DNA of 64,000 nucleotides from Rhizobium sp. NFR03 (GTDB lineage Bacteria > Pseudomonadota > Alphaproteobacteria > Rhizobiales > Rhizobiaceae). The notes under the pieces are model-generated. The model searched no databases and had not been told where the DNA came from. It saw nothing but the letters and a program-made list of their open reading frames with translations. The DNA is taken from contig NZ_FOGR01000005.1 of NCBI RefSeq assembly GCF_900111275.1, positions 62,001 through 126,000 on the forward strand, written 5' to 3'. This document shows positions 35,131 through 45,050 of this stretch, piece by piece (position 1 is the stretch's first letter; every line of letters begins with the position of its first letter). The position numbers were made by a program, and so were the translations under genes.

Positions 35131-36345
35131 ATGGCAGGTTCCAGCAAGACATCGGCAGCGCATGTGCGGCCGGTGGGTGAGGATTTCGACGCGCCGGACG
35201 GTGCTCCGAAGGCGCGAGCCGAAGATGCGCCGGCAACTGTCGCGCCCATTGCCGCGCCTGCTCCCGACGCAGCGGCAAAACAGCCGAAGCGCCGTCGCCT
35301 CGTGGTGCCCATCATCGGACTTGCCGTTCTTGGAGCCGCGGCCTGGTTCGGCTACGAGTGGTGGACCAATGGCCGCTTCATGATCTCGACCGACGACGCC
35401 TATATCGAAGGCGACCTGACATCGATCGCGCCGAAGGTTTCCGGCTATGTGGAAACGGTGAACGTGGTCGCCAACCAGCGGGTGAAGGCGGGCGACCCGC
35501 TCGTCACGCTCGACAACGGCGACTACCGGATCGCCGCAGATCAGGCGCAGGCGCAGATCGAAACTGAAAAACTGTCTCTTGCGCGGTTTGATGCGCAGAT
35601 CGCCGGTGCGCAGGCGAGCCTGCAGCAAGCCCGGGCGCAGAAGACCGCCTTGGAAGCGACCGTGCGCGGGGCCGAGATCACGCAGAAGCGTGCCAGCGAC
35701 CTCCAGTCAAAGGCCGTGGGCTCGGTCGCTTCCCTCGACAGTGCCAATGTGGCGCTCGACCAGGCGCGTGCCAACGTGCTCGCAGCCGATGCGACGATTG
35801 CCGCGGCGGCCGCCAACGTCTCGGTGCTGCAAGCCCAGCGTGCCGAAGCGGAAAGCACGATCCGCTCGCTGGAACTGTCGCGCGACAAGGCTGAGCGGGA
35901 TCTCGGCTTCACGGTTCTGAAAGCGCCTTATGACGGCGTCGTCGGCAATCTCGCGGTTCAGGATGGGGATCTCGTTTCGGCTGGCCAGCGTCTTGCCGCG
36001 CTCGTGCCGGTCAACAAGCTTTACATCGATGCAAACTTCAAGGAGACGCAGATCGCCGGTCTCGTACCGGGCTCCAAGGTGAAGGTGCATGTGGACGCCT
36101 ATGACGACAAGCCGATCGAGGCAACCGTCGAGTCCATCGCGCCGGCCTCCGGCTCCGTCTTCTCGCTGCTGCCGCCCGAAAATGCCACGGGCAACTTCAC
36201 CAAGGTGATCCAGCGTGTGCCGGTGCGCATCGCGCTGCCGCAGGATGTGCTCGATAGCGGGCGCTTGCAGGCCGGCCTGAGCGTCGTCGTGGATGTGGAC
36301 ACGCGCACGGCGCCGCAGACGACCGACACGGCCGCTGCGCGGTAA
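35131..36345 (+). CDS. emrA: Multidrug efflux membrane-fusion protein (EmrA/RmrA family)
   Basis: 404 residues from the ATG at 35131. A 50-residue acidic/Ala-rich cytoplasmic head precedes one anchor (about residues 54-72), then DDAYIEGDLTSIAPKVSGYV, the lipoyl half-domain typical of EmrA, a coiled coil to about residue 250, the second half TVLKAPYDGVVGN and a beta-barrel. It would join EmrB to an outer-membrane channel. An in-frame ATG at 35044 would place the start within operator 2 and is less likely. Confidence 0.92.
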   Translation: MAGSSKTSAAHVRPVGEDFDAPDGAPKARAEDAPATVAPIAAPAPDAAAKQPKRRRLVVPIIGLAVLGAAAWFGYEWWTNGRFMISTDDAYIEGDLTSIAPKVSGYVETVNVVANQRVKAGDPLVTLDNGDYRIAADQAQAQIETEKLSLARFDAQIAGAQASLQQARAQKTALEATVRGAEITQKRASDLQSKAVGSVASLDSANVALDQARANVLAADATIAAAAANVSVLQAQRAEAESTIRSLELSRDKAERDLGFTVLKAPYDGVVGNLAVQDGDLVSAGQRLAALVPVNKLYIDANFKETQIAGLVPGSKVKVHVDAYDDKPIEATVESIAPASGSVFSLLPPENATGNFTKVIQRVPVRIALPQDVLDSGRLQAGLSVVVDVDTRTAPQTTDTAAAR

Positions 36346-36358
36346 AACGCTTCTTATG

Positions 36359-36398
36359 CCTTCCGGGCGACAGTGGCTCCGCCCCGCCGCCCGGAAGG
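36359..36398 (+). promoter_or_regulatory. Intercistronic hairpin between emrA and emrB
   Basis: CCTTCCGGGCG (36359-36369) pairs perfectly with CGCCCGGAAGG (36388-36398) across an 18-base loop, 14 bases after the emrA stop. Without a T-tract it is more likely an mRNA processing/stability or partial attenuation element that lowers emrB relative to emrA. Confidence 0.5.
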
Positions 36399-36469
36399 AT
36401 CATTTCTGACGACATCGGACGTTCTGCGCGCCTTTCGACAGGCGGCGGCGTTCGCACGGGAGCAAGCCC

Positions 36470-38107
36470 ATGGCTGCGAGTGCAACGGCGACCGTCGGCG
36501 GACGGACTGGCGGGATGACGGCGGGTTCCGGCTCCGGCTCAAGCTCAGGCACCAAGACCGGAGCCGAGGAAAAGATGGACCCGCGCAGGCTGATCGCCTT
36601 TTTCGCGATGGTCGTCGGCATGTTCATGTCGATCCTCGACATCCAGATCGTGTCGGCTTCGCTTGCCGAAATCCAGGCCGGTATTTCCGCCGGTTCCGAC
36701 GAGATCGGCTGGGTGCAGACCGCCTATCTCATCGCCGAAGTGATCATGATTCCGCTTTCGGGCACGCTGGCGCGCATCGTCTCGACCCGCGTGTTGTTTG
36801 CTTGCTCGGCTGCCGGCTTCACGGTCGCGAGCGCGCTTGCGGCGACGGCGACGAACATCGACCAGATGATCATCTACCGCGCGCTCCAAGGCTTCATCGG
36901 CGGCGGCATGATCCCCTCCGTCTTCGCTGCGGCCTTCACCATCTTCCCACCCTCCAAGCGCAACATCGTCTCGCCGATCATAGGCCTGATCGCGACGCTC
37001 GCGCCCACGATCGGGCCGACTGTCGGCGGCTATCTTAGCCACGCTTTTTCGTGGCACTGGCTGTTTCTCGTCAACATTCCCCCGGGCATCGTGGTGGCGA
37101 TCGTCACCTGGAACTACATCGACTTCGACAAGCCGGAGCTGAGCCTCGTGAAGAAATTCGACTGGTGGGGTCTCCTCTCCATGGGCTTGTTTCTGGGCTG
37201 CCTCGAATATGTGCTGGAGGAGGGCAACACGAACGACTGGTTCAGCGACGGACATATCGTGCTGGGTGCCGTCGCCTGCGTCGTGGCGGCCGTCGTCTTC
37301 TTCTACAGGGTGTTCACGGTCGATTTCCCCGTGGTGGACCTGCGCGCCTTCACCAACCGGAACTTCGCCTTCGGCTCGCTCTTCTCCTTCATCATGGGCA
37401 TCGGACTGTACGGGCTCACCTATCTCTATCCGCTCTATCTCGGGCAGATCCGGCACTATGATTCGCTGATGATCGGGGAGACCATGTTCGTCTCGGGCGT
37501 CGCCATGTTCTGCACGGCGCCGATTGCCGGCATTCTCTCGGGCAAGTTCGATCCGCGCGTGCTGATGGTCATCGGCTTCGCCTCGTTCTCGAGCGGTACC
37601 TACATCATGACCAACATCACCACGGACTGGGATTTCTACGAGCTTCTGGTTCCCCAGATTCTGCGTGGTTTCGGAATGATGATGTGCATGGTGCCGATCA
37701 ACAATGTGGCTCTCGGCACGCTGGCCCCGGACAGGATTCGCGGCGCGTCCGGCGTGTTCAACCTCACCCGAAACCTCGGCGGCGCCGTCGGGCTCGCGGC
37801 GATCAACACGATCCTCACGCGGCGGCAGGACGTGCATTACGCCCAGCTTTCCGAGCATGTGACGTGGAGCAACCCCGAGGCGATGGAGCAGCTGAACCAG
37901 ATCGCCGGCAACTACAATGCTCACGGCATGGATGGTACGACGATCGCCATGAAGCAGCTCGCCGGCATCGTCCAGCGGCAGGCCTCCATCCTGTCGTTTG
38001 CCGATATCTTCGTGCTGCTGACGTGCCTTTTCGGCGCGCTGATCTTCTGCGTCCTGGTCATCCAGAAGCCGAAACCCGTCGCGCCCAGCGCTGGCGGCGG
38101 GCACTGA
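36470..38107 (+). CDS. emrB: DHA2-family MFS multidrug exporter (EmrB/RmrB family)
   Basis: Proton-driven drug exporter, 545 residues with 14 hydrophobic helices. Helix 1 motif SILDIQIVSASL (the DHA2 D1-type motif), motif C-like region IATLAPTIGPTVGGYLS in helix 5 and a long periplasmic loop late in the protein. About 35 Gly/Ser-rich residues precede helix 1. SD GGAG about 8 bases before the ATG. Partner of the EmrA-like adaptor just upstream; in R. etli RmrAB exports flavonoids and phytoalexins. Substrate here unknown. Confidence 0.94.
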   Translation: MAASATATVGGRTGGMTAGSGSGSSSGTKTGAEEKMDPRRLIAFFAMVVGMFMSILDIQIVSASLAEIQAGISAGSDEIGWVQTAYLIAEVIMIPLSGTLARIVSTRVLFACSAAGFTVASALAATATNIDQMIIYRALQGFIGGGMIPSVFAAAFTIFPPSKRNIVSPIIGLIATLAPTIGPTVGGYLSHAFSWHWLFLVNIPPGIVVAIVTWNYIDFDKPELSLVKKFDWWGLLSMGLFLGCLEYVLEEGNTNDWFSDGHIVLGAVACVVAAVVFFYRVFTVDFPVVDLRAFTNRNFAFGSLFSFIMGIGLYGLTYLYPLYLGQIRHYDSLMIGETMFVSGVAMFCTAPIAGILSGKFDPRVLMVIGFASFSSGTYIMTNITTDWDFYELLVPQILRGFGMMMCMVPINNVALGTLAPDRIRGASGVFNLTRNLGGAVGLAAINTILTRRQDVHYAQLSEHVTWSNPEAMEQLNQIAGNYNAHGMDGTTIAMKQLAGIVQRQASILSFADIFVLLTCLFGALIFCVLVIQKPKPVAPSAGGGH

Positions 38108-38176
38108 CAGACGTTTATTCTCAGTTATCGACGCCGGCCTTCGTACCGACGTTCTTCGTTTCGCGGTGCGCACGAA

Positions 38177-38204
38177 AATTTCTGATTTACGTACATCAGA
38201 AATT
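38177..38204. promoter_or_regulatory. 28-base palindromic operator upstream of the LacI-type regulator
   Basis: Arms AATTTCTGAT (38177-38186) and ATCAGAAATT (38195-38204) flank TTACGTAC; around a TACGTA core only one of 14 base pairs is mismatched. A central CG is typical of LacI-family operators. It lies 28 bases before the regulator start. A close variant (20 of 28 identical) precedes the ABC genes at 42258-42285, which argues for an operator rather than a terminator of emrB. Confidence 0.65.
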
Positions 38205-38231
38205 CCTCTAGATCTCGTTTCCGGAGGAGCC

Positions 38232-39308
38232 ATGCGACCGACCGTTCACGATATCGCTGCAGAAGCGGGCGTCAGCCTCGCCACGGTCGACCGCGTTCTG
38301 AACCGGAGGCCGGGTGTGAAGGCAGCAACGCGCGTTCGCGTGGAGGCGGCTATCGCGGCCATCGGGTTCGTCCGCGATATGGCTGCTGCGAACCTTGCCA
38401 AGAGCCGTGTCTATCCCTTCACCTTCATTCTTCCCGCCGGCGACAACTCGTTCATGCGCGGGCTGGAGCGGCATGTCCGCGAGGCCATGGCACGCCCTGC
38501 CGCCGACCGCGTCGAAATTTCCCTCGTCATCGTTCCCCCGTTCGATGGCGCGGCGGTTGCCCGCGCGCTCGACGCGGCGATCGTGCGGGAACCGGCGGGG
38601 ATCGCTGTGGTGGCAGTGGATGCCCCGGATGTGGTGGACGCGGCACTCCGCGTGCAGGCGGCCGGCATTCCCCTGGTGACGCTGGTGTCAGACCTTGGAC
38701 CTTCCTGCCGCGATCACTTCGCAGGTATCGACAATCACGCGGCGGGGCGTACGGCCGGCAGCCTGATGCGTCGCTTCGTGGGGCGGGAGAGGGCGGCGAT
38801 CGCCGTGCTTGCCGGCTCGATGCTGGTGCGCGACCATCGCGACAGGCTCGACGGATTTCGGGCCGCATTGTCTGACACTTGCGATGTGCTGCCGGTGCTT
38901 GAAGGGCAGGACGATCCGGCCGCGACGGAACGGCTGATCGCCGATCTTCTGGCGCGGCATCCGGATGTCGCTGGTATCTACAGCCTCGGCGCGGGCAATC
39001 GTGGCCTGATCGCAGCCCTGCAGCGCCATGACAGGCCGCGTCCGCGCGCCGTCATCGCCCATGAACTGACGCCGCATACGCGTGCGGCACTCGAAGCCGA
39101 TCTGATTGATGCGGTGCTCAATCAGGATGCAGGCCACGAGGTGCGCAGCGCCATCCGCGTACTGAAAGCGAAGGCGGACGGCATTCCCACGGTCGAGGCG
39201 CAGGAGCGCATCCGCATCGATATCTTTCTCAAGGACAACCTGCCGTTCGCAGACGATGCGGACGGCCTTTCCCTTCTCCCATCCGGCGTCGTCGGCGGGG
39301 CAAACTAG
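38232..39308 (+). CDS. LacI-family regulator of xylose/sugar genes
   Basis: 358 residues from the ATG at 38232 (SD GGAGGAG 6 bases before); an in-frame extension to 38166 would begin inside the operator. N-terminal LacI helix-turn-helix (TVHDIAAEAGVSLATVDRVLN), hinge, then a periplasmic-binding-like effector domain (FTFILPAGDNSFMRGLE...). Nine bases separate it from xylB, so it belongs to the xyl operon and is probably autoregulated through the palindrome upstream. Likely effector is xylose or a related sugar (inferred from neighbours). Confidence 0.92.
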   Translation: MRPTVHDIAAEAGVSLATVDRVLNRRPGVKAATRVRVEAAIAAIGFVRDMAAANLAKSRVYPFTFILPAGDNSFMRGLERHVREAMARPAADRVEISLVIVPPFDGAAVARALDAAIVREPAGIAVVAVDAPDVVDAALRVQAAGIPLVTLVSDLGPSCRDHFAGIDNHAAGRTAGSLMRRFVGRERAAIAVLAGSMLVRDHRDRLDGFRAALSDTCDVLPVLEGQDDPAATERLIADLLARHPDVAGIYSLGAGNRGLIAALQRHDRPRPRAVIAHELTPHTRAALEADLIDAVLNQDAGHEVRSAIRVLKAKADGIPTVEAQERIRIDIFLKDNLPFADDADGLSLLPSGVVGGAN

Positions 39309-39317
39309 GAGCATTCC

Positions 39318-40769
39318 ATGTATCTCGGCATCGATCTCGGCACGTCCGGCGTCAAGGCGCTGCTTATCGACGGCGAGCAGCGCATCGTCGGTTCGGCGAC
39401 CGGCGCCTGCGACGTTCTGCGCCCGCATCCCGGCTGGTCGGAGCAGGACCCTGCCGACTGGATCCGTGCCACGCAGGAGGCGATTGCCGGCCTGAAGGCA
39501 TCGCATCCCGCCGAGCTTGCTGCCGTGCGCGGCATGGGTCTGTCCGGGCATATGCATGGCGCAACGCTGCTCGACGAGAGCGACAGCGTTCTGCGCCCCT
39601 GCATTCTCTGGAACGACACGCGATCCCATGCGGAGGCCGCCGCGCTCGATGCCGATCCGCAATTCCGCGCCCTCACGGGGAATATCGTGTTTCCCGGCTT
39701 CACTGCGCCGAAGCTCGCCTGGGTGGCAAAGCACGAACCCGACATCTTTAAAAAGGTGCGCTGGGTGCTGCTGCCGAAGGACTATCTGCGTCTCTGGCTG
39801 ACGGGCGAACATATGTCCGAGATGTCGGACTCCGCCGGCACGTCCTGGCTCGATACGGGCAAGCGGGCATGGTCGGAGAGCCTGCTCGCGGCAACCGGTC
39901 TCAGCGAGCGGCAGATGCCATCGCTGGTCGAGGGCACGGAACAGGCGGGCACGCTGAAGTCGGATCTTGCGGCTGGCTGGGGCATGGGCGCCGGAGTCGT
40001 CGTGGCCGGCGGTGCCGGCGATAACGCCGCGTCTGCCTGTGGTATGGGCACGATCGGCGAGGGGCAGGCCTTCGTTTCGCTCGGCACGTCCGGCGTGCTC
40101 TTTGCGGCGAATGCCCGTTACCTGCCCAACCCGGAAAGTGCGGTCCACGCCTTCTGCCACGCACTGCCCGATACATGGCACCAGATGGGCGTCATTCTGT
40201 CGGCCACCGATGCGCTCAACTGGCATGCCGGCGTGACCGGCCGCAGTGCCTCCGAGCTGACGCAGGAGCTGGGCGACACACTGCAGGCGCCGACCGGCGT
40301 CACCTTTCTCCCTTATCTCTCGGGCGAGCGGACGCCGCACAACGATGCCACCATTCGCGGCGCCTTCATCGGGCTTGGCCACGAGAGCAGCCGGGCGGTG
40401 CTGACGCAGGCGGTGCTCGAAGGCGTATCCTTCGCCATTCGCGACAGCCTTGAGGCCCTGCAGACTGCGGGAACGCAGCTGCATCGGGTGACCGCGATCG
40501 GTGGTGGCTCGCGCTCGGCCTATTGGCTGTCCTCGATCGCGACGGCACTCGATCTGCCGATCGACGTGCCCGCCGATGGCGATTTCGGTGCTGCCTTCGG
40601 TGCTGCGCGTCTTGGCCTCGTCGCAGCTACCGGCGCCGATCCGCTTTCCGTCTTCACACCGCCGAAGACCGCCCACACGGTCGAGCCCGTTGCTTCGCTG
40701 CGCGAGGCTTATGAGGACGCCTATCAGCGCTATGGCCGGCTCTATCCTGCCATCCGCGCCGCCTACTGA
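39318..40769 (+). CDS. xylB: Xylulokinase
   Basis: Phosphorylates D-xylulose to xylulose 5-phosphate. 483-residue FGGY kinase: ATPase fold start [15 protein letters not shown], substrate loop [13 protein letters not shown], catalytic Asp in [13 protein letters not shown], and the second-domain motif [12 protein letters not shown]. Length and motifs match XylB. Second gene of the operon; 32 bases before xylA. Confidence 0.96.
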   Translation: MYLGIDLGTSGVKALLIDGEQRIVGSATGACDVLRPHPGWSEQDPADWIRATQEAIAGLKASHPAELAAVRGMGLSGHMHGATLLDESDSVLRPCILWNDTRSHAEAAALDADPQFRALTGNIVFPGFTAPKLAWVAKHEPDIFKKVRWVLLPKDYLRLWLTGEHMSEMSDSAGTSWLDTGKRAWSESLLAATGLSERQMPSLVEGTEQAGTLKSDLAAGWGMGAGVVVAGGAGDNAASACGMGTIGEGQAFVSLGTSGVLFAANARYLPNPESAVHAFCHALPDTWHQMGVILSATDALNWHAGVTGRSASELTQELGDTLQAPTGVTFLPYLSGERTPHNDATIRGAFIGLGHESSRAVLTQAVLEGVSFAIRDSLEALQTAGTQLHRVTAIGGGSRSAYWLSSIATALDLPIDVPADGDFGAAFGAARLGLVAATGADPLSVFTPPKTAHTVEPVASLREAYEDAYQRYGRLYPAIRAAY

Positions 40770-40801
40770 TCCCAGATAACGACATCATTGGAGGAAACAT
40801 C

Positions 40802-42109
40802 ATGAGCACAGGTTATTTCAAGGATATCCAGAAGATCCGCTTCGAGGGGCCTGACAGCACCAATCCGCTGGCGTTCCGCCACTATGATCCGAACGAAGTG
40901 GTCATGGGCAAGCGGATGGAAGACCATCTGCGCTTCGCCGTTGCCTACTGGCACACGTTCGTCTGGCCGGGCGGCGACCCCTTCGGCGGGCAGACGTTCG
41001 AGCGCCCCTGGTTCGAAGACAGCATGAAGGCGGCGAAGCTGAAGGCCGATGTCGCCTTCGAATTCTTCGACCTGCTGGGCGTGCCCTATTACTGCTTCCA
41101 CGATGCGGACGTGCGGCCGGAAGGCAAGACCTTCGCCGAGAACACGAAGAACCTGAACGAGATCGTCGATTACTTCGCCGGCAAACAACAGGAGACCGGC
41201 GTCAAGCTGCTCTGGGGCACCGCGAACCTCTTTTCGCACCGGCGCTACATGTCGGGCGCGGCCACCAATCCGGATCCGGATGTCTTCGCGTTTGCCGCGG
41301 CGACCGTGAAGACCTGCATGGACGCGACGGTCAAGCTCGGCGGCGAGAACTACGTGCTCTGGGGCGGGCGCGAAGGCTACGAGACGCTGCTCAACACCAA
41401 TCTGAAGCAGGAGCTCGACCAGCTCGGCCGCTTCGTCAACATGGTTGTCGAATACAAGCACAAGGTCGGCTTCAAGGGTGCGATCCTGATCGAGCCGAAG
41501 CCGCAGGAGCCGACCAAGCACCAGTACGACTACGACGTCGCCACCGTTTACGGCTTCCTGAAGTCCTACGGACTGGAGAACGAGGTCAAGCTCAACATCG
41601 AGCAGGGCCATGCCATTCTCGCCGGCCACTCCTTCGAGCATGAGCTGGCGCTCGCCAATGCGCTCGGTCTGTTCGGCTCGATCGACATGAATCGGAACGA
41701 CTACCAGTCCGGCTGGGATACCGACCAGTTCCCCAACAACGTCCCGGAAATGGCGCTCGCCTATTATCAGGTTCTGGCAGGCGGCGGCTTCACGACGGGT
41801 GGCACCAACTTCGACGCCAAGCTGCGCCGCCAGTCTCTCGATGCCGAAGACCTGCTCATCGGTCATATCGGCGGCATGGATTGCTGCGCGCGCGGTCTGA
41901 AGGCAGCGGCGAAGATGATCGAGGACAAGGCGCTGTCCGGCCCGCTGGACGAGCGTTATGCCGGCTGGAGCACAGACGAAGGCCGCAAGCGGCTGACGTC
42001 GATGTCGCTCGAAGATCTTGCAGCCCATGTCGAGGCCACCGATCTCAATCCGCAGCCGCGTTCCGGCCGTCAGGAATATCTGGAAAACGTGGTCAACCGC
42101 TACGTCTAA
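40802..42109 (+). CDS. xylA: Xylose isomerase
   Basis: Interconverts D-xylose and D-xylulose. 435 residues, the class II length. Catalytic His in YYCFHDADV, metal-binding [16 protein letters not shown] and the [17 protein letters not shown] segment are all present. SD GGAGG lies 9 bases before the ATG. With xylB it gives the complete isomerase route into the pentose-phosphate pathway. Confidence 0.98.
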   Translation: MSTGYFKDIQKIRFEGPDSTNPLAFRHYDPNEVVMGKRMEDHLRFAVAYWHTFVWPGGDPFGGQTFERPWFEDSMKAAKLKADVAFEFFDLLGVPYYCFHDADVRPEGKTFAENTKNLNEIVDYFAGKQQETGVKLLWGTANLFSHRRYMSGAATNPDPDVFAFAAATVKTCMDATVKLGGENYVLWGGREGYETLLNTNLKQELDQLGRFVNMVVEYKHKVGFKGAILIEPKPQEPTKHQYDYDVATVYGFLKSYGLENEVKLNIEQGHAILAGHSFEHELALANALGLFGSIDMNRNDYQSGWDTDQFPNNVPEMALAYYQVLAGGGFTTGGTNFDAKLRRQSLDAEDLLIGHIGGMDCCARGLKAAAKMIEDKALSGPLDERYAGWSTDEGRKRLTSMSLEDLAAHVEATDLNPQPRSGRQEYLENVVNRYV

Positions 42110-42257
42110 GCGATTAGACAGGATCCGTATCTCGGCGCGTTCGTGGAAGCGAGCGCGCCGAATGCATTTTCGTTGCCGCCAAACCCCCAATTTTGAGGTA
42201 AGTCTTAATTTAACAACATCTTAGAGAGTGTCGAACACCTCTGCGTGATCACGTCAA

Positions 42258-42285
42258 CAAAGCTGCTTTACGTACCTCATCAATT
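42258..42285. promoter_or_regulatory. Second copy of the LacI-type operator, upstream of the ABC genes
   Basis: Aligned over 28 bases with 38177-38204 it is identical at 20, including TTTACGTAC, then TCA and AATT on the right half (TTTACGTACCTCATCAATT at 42267-42285). The left arm is degenerate (CTG kept). It lies 32 bases before the leader ORF start, in the 207-base gap after xylA, where a second promoter for the transporter would sit. Confidence 0.55.
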
Positions 42286-42316
42286 ACGCTAGCTTCCATC
42301 CTGGAGGAGATTTAGC

Positions 42317-42442
42317 GTGATTTCGAAAGCCCTTTCTGGCGCTTGCGACGGGCAACCGTCAGTGTGCCGATATGCATTTCCGCGCCTGTATTGCGAGTGC
42401 CGCGCAACGCCCCGCGCGTCCATCCTGCGGAGCGCTGCATGA
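42317..42442 (+). CDS. Candidate 41-residue leader ORF coupled to the ABC ATPase gene
   Basis: GTG at 42317 follows a near-perfect SD (GGAGGAG at 42303-42309, 7-base spacer). The frame encodes 41 residues (MISKALSGACDGQPSV..., four cysteines, Arg-rich end) and its TGA (42440-42442) overlaps the ATPase ATG (42439) as ATGA. The best SD of the region belongs to this ORF, so it could be a coupling leader peptide. The alternative is chance, with the SD a relic. No recognisable domain. Confidence 0.5.
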   Translation: MISKALSGACDGQPSVCRYAFPRLYCECRATPRASILRSAA

Positions 42443-43968
42443 GTGCCGCTGCCGCTTCCGGATCGCCCCTTCTGCAAACGAGCGGTTTGTCCAAGACGTT
42501 CGGTATCGTCGAGGTGCTGAAAGGCATCGACCTGACGATCGAGGCCGGCAAGGTGCATGCGATCATCGGTGAGAACGGTGCCGGCAAGTCGACGCTGATG
42601 AAGCTGATCGCGGGCAATCTTCCACCGACCCGTGGGCAGATCCTGATCGATGGCCAGCCGGTCGCGCTGTCGGGGCCTGTCGATGCGGAAGCGCGCGGTA
42701 TCGTTCTGGTGCATCAGGAAATTCTGCTCGCGCCCGATCTTACGGTTGCCCAGAATATCTATCTCGGTCGCGAAGTGATCCGCGGCCTGACGCTCGACGA
42801 CAAGGCGATGAATGATGGCGCGCGGGATGCCGTCCGAGCGCTAGGCGCCGACATCGATCCGCGCACCGTGGTTGCCCGGCTGTCGATCGCGCAGCGCCAG
42901 CTGGTCCAGATCGCCCGCGTGTTGCTGGTGCCCCACCGCGTCGTCATCTTCGACGAGCCCACCGCATCTCTGACGCCGCACGAGACGGTAGCACTTTTGC
43001 AGGTGATCCGGCACATCCGCGACCGCGGTGTCGCCGTGCTTTATATTTCCCACCGGCTGCCGGAGGTGAAGGACATCGCCGACACCGTGACTGTGCTGCG
43101 TGACGGGCGCACTGTCTCGACGCATGCAGCCTCCACGCTGCAGCCGGCCGATATGGCGCGTCTGATGGTCGGGCGCGACGTGGCCAAGCTCTATCCGGAT
43201 CGCCTTTCCGTCGCCTCCCGCGAGACGGTGCTGGAGGTTTCCGGTCTCTCCGTGCCGGGCTATGCCACGAATGCCGCCTTCAAGCTCGGCAAGGGCGAGA
43301 TCCTGGGATTTGCGGGTCTCGTCGGGGCAGGGCGAACGGAGCTCATGGAGGGCATGGTCGGTCTCCGCCCGGCCCATGGCACGGTCATGCTGCACGGACG
43401 ACCGGTGCATTTCCGCGACGTGCATGCGAGCCTCAAGGCCGGCATCGTCTACCTCTCGGAAGATCGCAAGGGCAAGGGGCTCCTGCTTTCCAAGGATTTG
43501 CGCGTCAACCTGACGCTGGCATCCCTCGGGCGTTTCGTGCGCGGTTTTCAGGTGGATCGCAAGAAAGAGCATGCGGCGCTCGATACGGCGATCAAGGACT
43601 TCGATATCCGCACCGGCCGCAAGGATTTGCTGGCGGGTCAGCTGTCGGGCGGCAATCAGCAGAAGCTGCTGATCGCCAAGATGATGATGCTCGATCCGCA
43701 GATCGTCATCATCGACGAGCCGACGCGCGGCATCGATATCGGCACCAAAGAACAAATCTACGCCTTCATCGCCCGTCTGGCCGAAGAGGGCCGCTCGATC
43801 ATCGTGGTCTCCTCGGAGATGCCGGAGCTGATCGGCATCTGCGATCGCATCGTCGTCATGCGGTCGGGGCGGATCGTCGGCGAAGTTGCCGGCGATCGGA
43901 TGACGGAAGACGATATCGTCGTGCTGGCCACGGGGGTTTCCGGGGGCGTTTCTGGGGAGGCCGCGTGA
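42439..43968 (+). CDS. Sugar ABC transporter ATP-binding protein (CUT2, duplicated ATPase)
   Basis: 509-residue double-ABC protein energising a monosaccharide importer. First domain: Walker A GENGAGKST (about 50-58), signature LSIAQRQL (a variant of LSGGQ), Walker B VVIFDEP. Second domain: degenerate Walker A (GLVGAGRTE), signature LSGGNQQK, IIDEPTRGIDIG, as in RbsA/XylG/MglA. Start ATG 42439 rather than the upstream frame, because conservation begins at LLQTSGLSKTFG. Its stop overlaps the permease GTG. Confidence 0.94.
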   Translation: MSAAAASGSPLLQTSGLSKTFGIVEVLKGIDLTIEAGKVHAIIGENGAGKSTLMKLIAGNLPPTRGQILIDGQPVALSGPVDAEARGIVLVHQEILLAPDLTVAQNIYLGREVIRGLTLDDKAMNDGARDAVRALGADIDPRTVVARLSIAQRQLVQIARVLLVPHRVVIFDEPTASLTPHETVALLQVIRHIRDRGVAVLYISHRLPEVKDIADTVTVLRDGRTVSTHAASTLQPADMARLMVGRDVAKLYPDRLSVASRETVLEVSGLSVPGYATNAAFKLGKGEILGFAGLVGAGRTELMEGMVGLRPAHGTVMLHGRPVHFRDVHASLKAGIVYLSEDRKGKGLLLSKDLRVNLTLASLGRFVRGFQVDRKKEHAALDTAIKDFDIRTGRKDLLAGQLSGGNQQKLLIAKMMMLDPQIVIIDEPTRGIDIGTKEQIYAFIARLAEEGRSIIVVSSEMPELIGICDRIVVMRSGRIVGEVAGDRMTEDDIVVLATGVSGGVSGEAA

Positions 43969-44984
43969 CGCGGGGGACAATGACCAATATGACGGCAGAC
44001 GGCGCGAAGCCGGCGCGATCCATTCGCAACATCGACCTCGGAGCCGTGGCGCCTTTTATCGCGCTGGCGCTGCTGCTGGTGCTCGGCGCCTTCGCGCATC
44101 CGAATTTTCTCAGCATCGACAATCTGACCAACGTGCTGGCGCGCAGCGCCTTCATCGCGGTCATCGCGGTCGGTGCGACCTTCGTGATCTCGTCTGGTGG
44201 GCTGGATCTCTCCGTCGGGGCCATGGTCGCGTTCGTCGCGAGCGTCATGATCCTGTTCCTGAACAGCGGGGCTGCGGGCGATCCGGCGATGACGCTCCTG
44301 GCAGGCGTCGGCATCGCCGTTCTCGTCGGGGCGGTCTGCGGGCTTGCCAACGGTCTGGTGACCACCGTCGGGCGGATCGAGCCTTTCATCGCGACGCTCG
44401 GTGCCATGGGCATCTATCGAGGGCTGACGACGTGGCTCTCGCAGGGCGGCGCCATCACGCTGCGCGATCCCGCCGTCCAGTCGCTTTATCGCCCGGCCTA
44501 TTTCGGCACCATCCTCGGCGTGCCCGTACCGATCGTCGTGATCTTCGTCACAGCCGCCATCGGCGCCTTCGTGCTCTATCGCACGCGCTACGGGCGGCAT
44601 GTCGTGGCCGTCGGGTCCAACGAGGATGTCGCGCGTTATTCCGGCATCAAGGTCAACCGGGTCCGCACCATTGCCTACATCATCCAGGGCCTTTGCGTCG
44701 CCATCGCGGTCCTCATCTACGTGCCACGGCTGGGGTCTACGTCGGCCACAACGGGCATTCTGTGGGAGTTGCAGGCGATCACGGCCGTGGTGGTCGGAGG
44801 AACGGCGCTGCGCGGCGGTGTCGGGCGCATCTGGGGAACGATTTGTGGCGCGTTCATTCTGGAGATCGTCGGCAACATCATGCTTCTGTCGAACGTGGTC
44901 AGCGAATATCTGCTGAGCGCGATCCAGGGCGCCATCATCATCATCGCCATGCTGGTCCAGAGGTTCCTGATCCGGCGGCCATGA
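43965..44984 (+). CDS. Sugar ABC transporter permease (CUT2, RbsC-like)
   Basis: Inner-membrane permease, 339 residues with eight to ten helices, including the family segments SGGLDLSVGAMVAF and VVVGGTALRGGVGRIWGT. The start is either GTG 43965 (overlaps the ATPase TGA; SD GGGAGG before it) or ATG 43980 (SD GGGGG). I keep the coupled GTG. One homodimer pairs with the double ATPase. Confidence 0.93.
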   Translation: MTRGTMTNMTADGAKPARSIRNIDLGAVAPFIALALLLVLGAFAHPNFLSIDNLTNVLARSAFIAVIAVGATFVISSGGLDLSVGAMVAFVASVMILFLNSGAAGDPAMTLLAGVGIAVLVGAVCGLANGLVTTVGRIEPFIATLGAMGIYRGLTTWLSQGGAITLRDPAVQSLYRPAYFGTILGVPVPIVVIFVTAAIGAFVLYRTRYGRHVVAVGSNEDVARYSGIKVNRVRTIAYIIQGLCVAIAVLIYVPRLGSTSATTGILWELQAITAVVVGGTALRGGVGRIWGTICGAFILEIVGNIMLLSNVVSEYLLSAIQGAIIIIAMLVQRFLIRRP

Positions 44985-45050
44985 GCGGATAAGGGTTCGC
45001 GGGCGCCCGGGCCAATGCCCAGAAGCCCGCATCATCGGGAGGAGAGAAAC

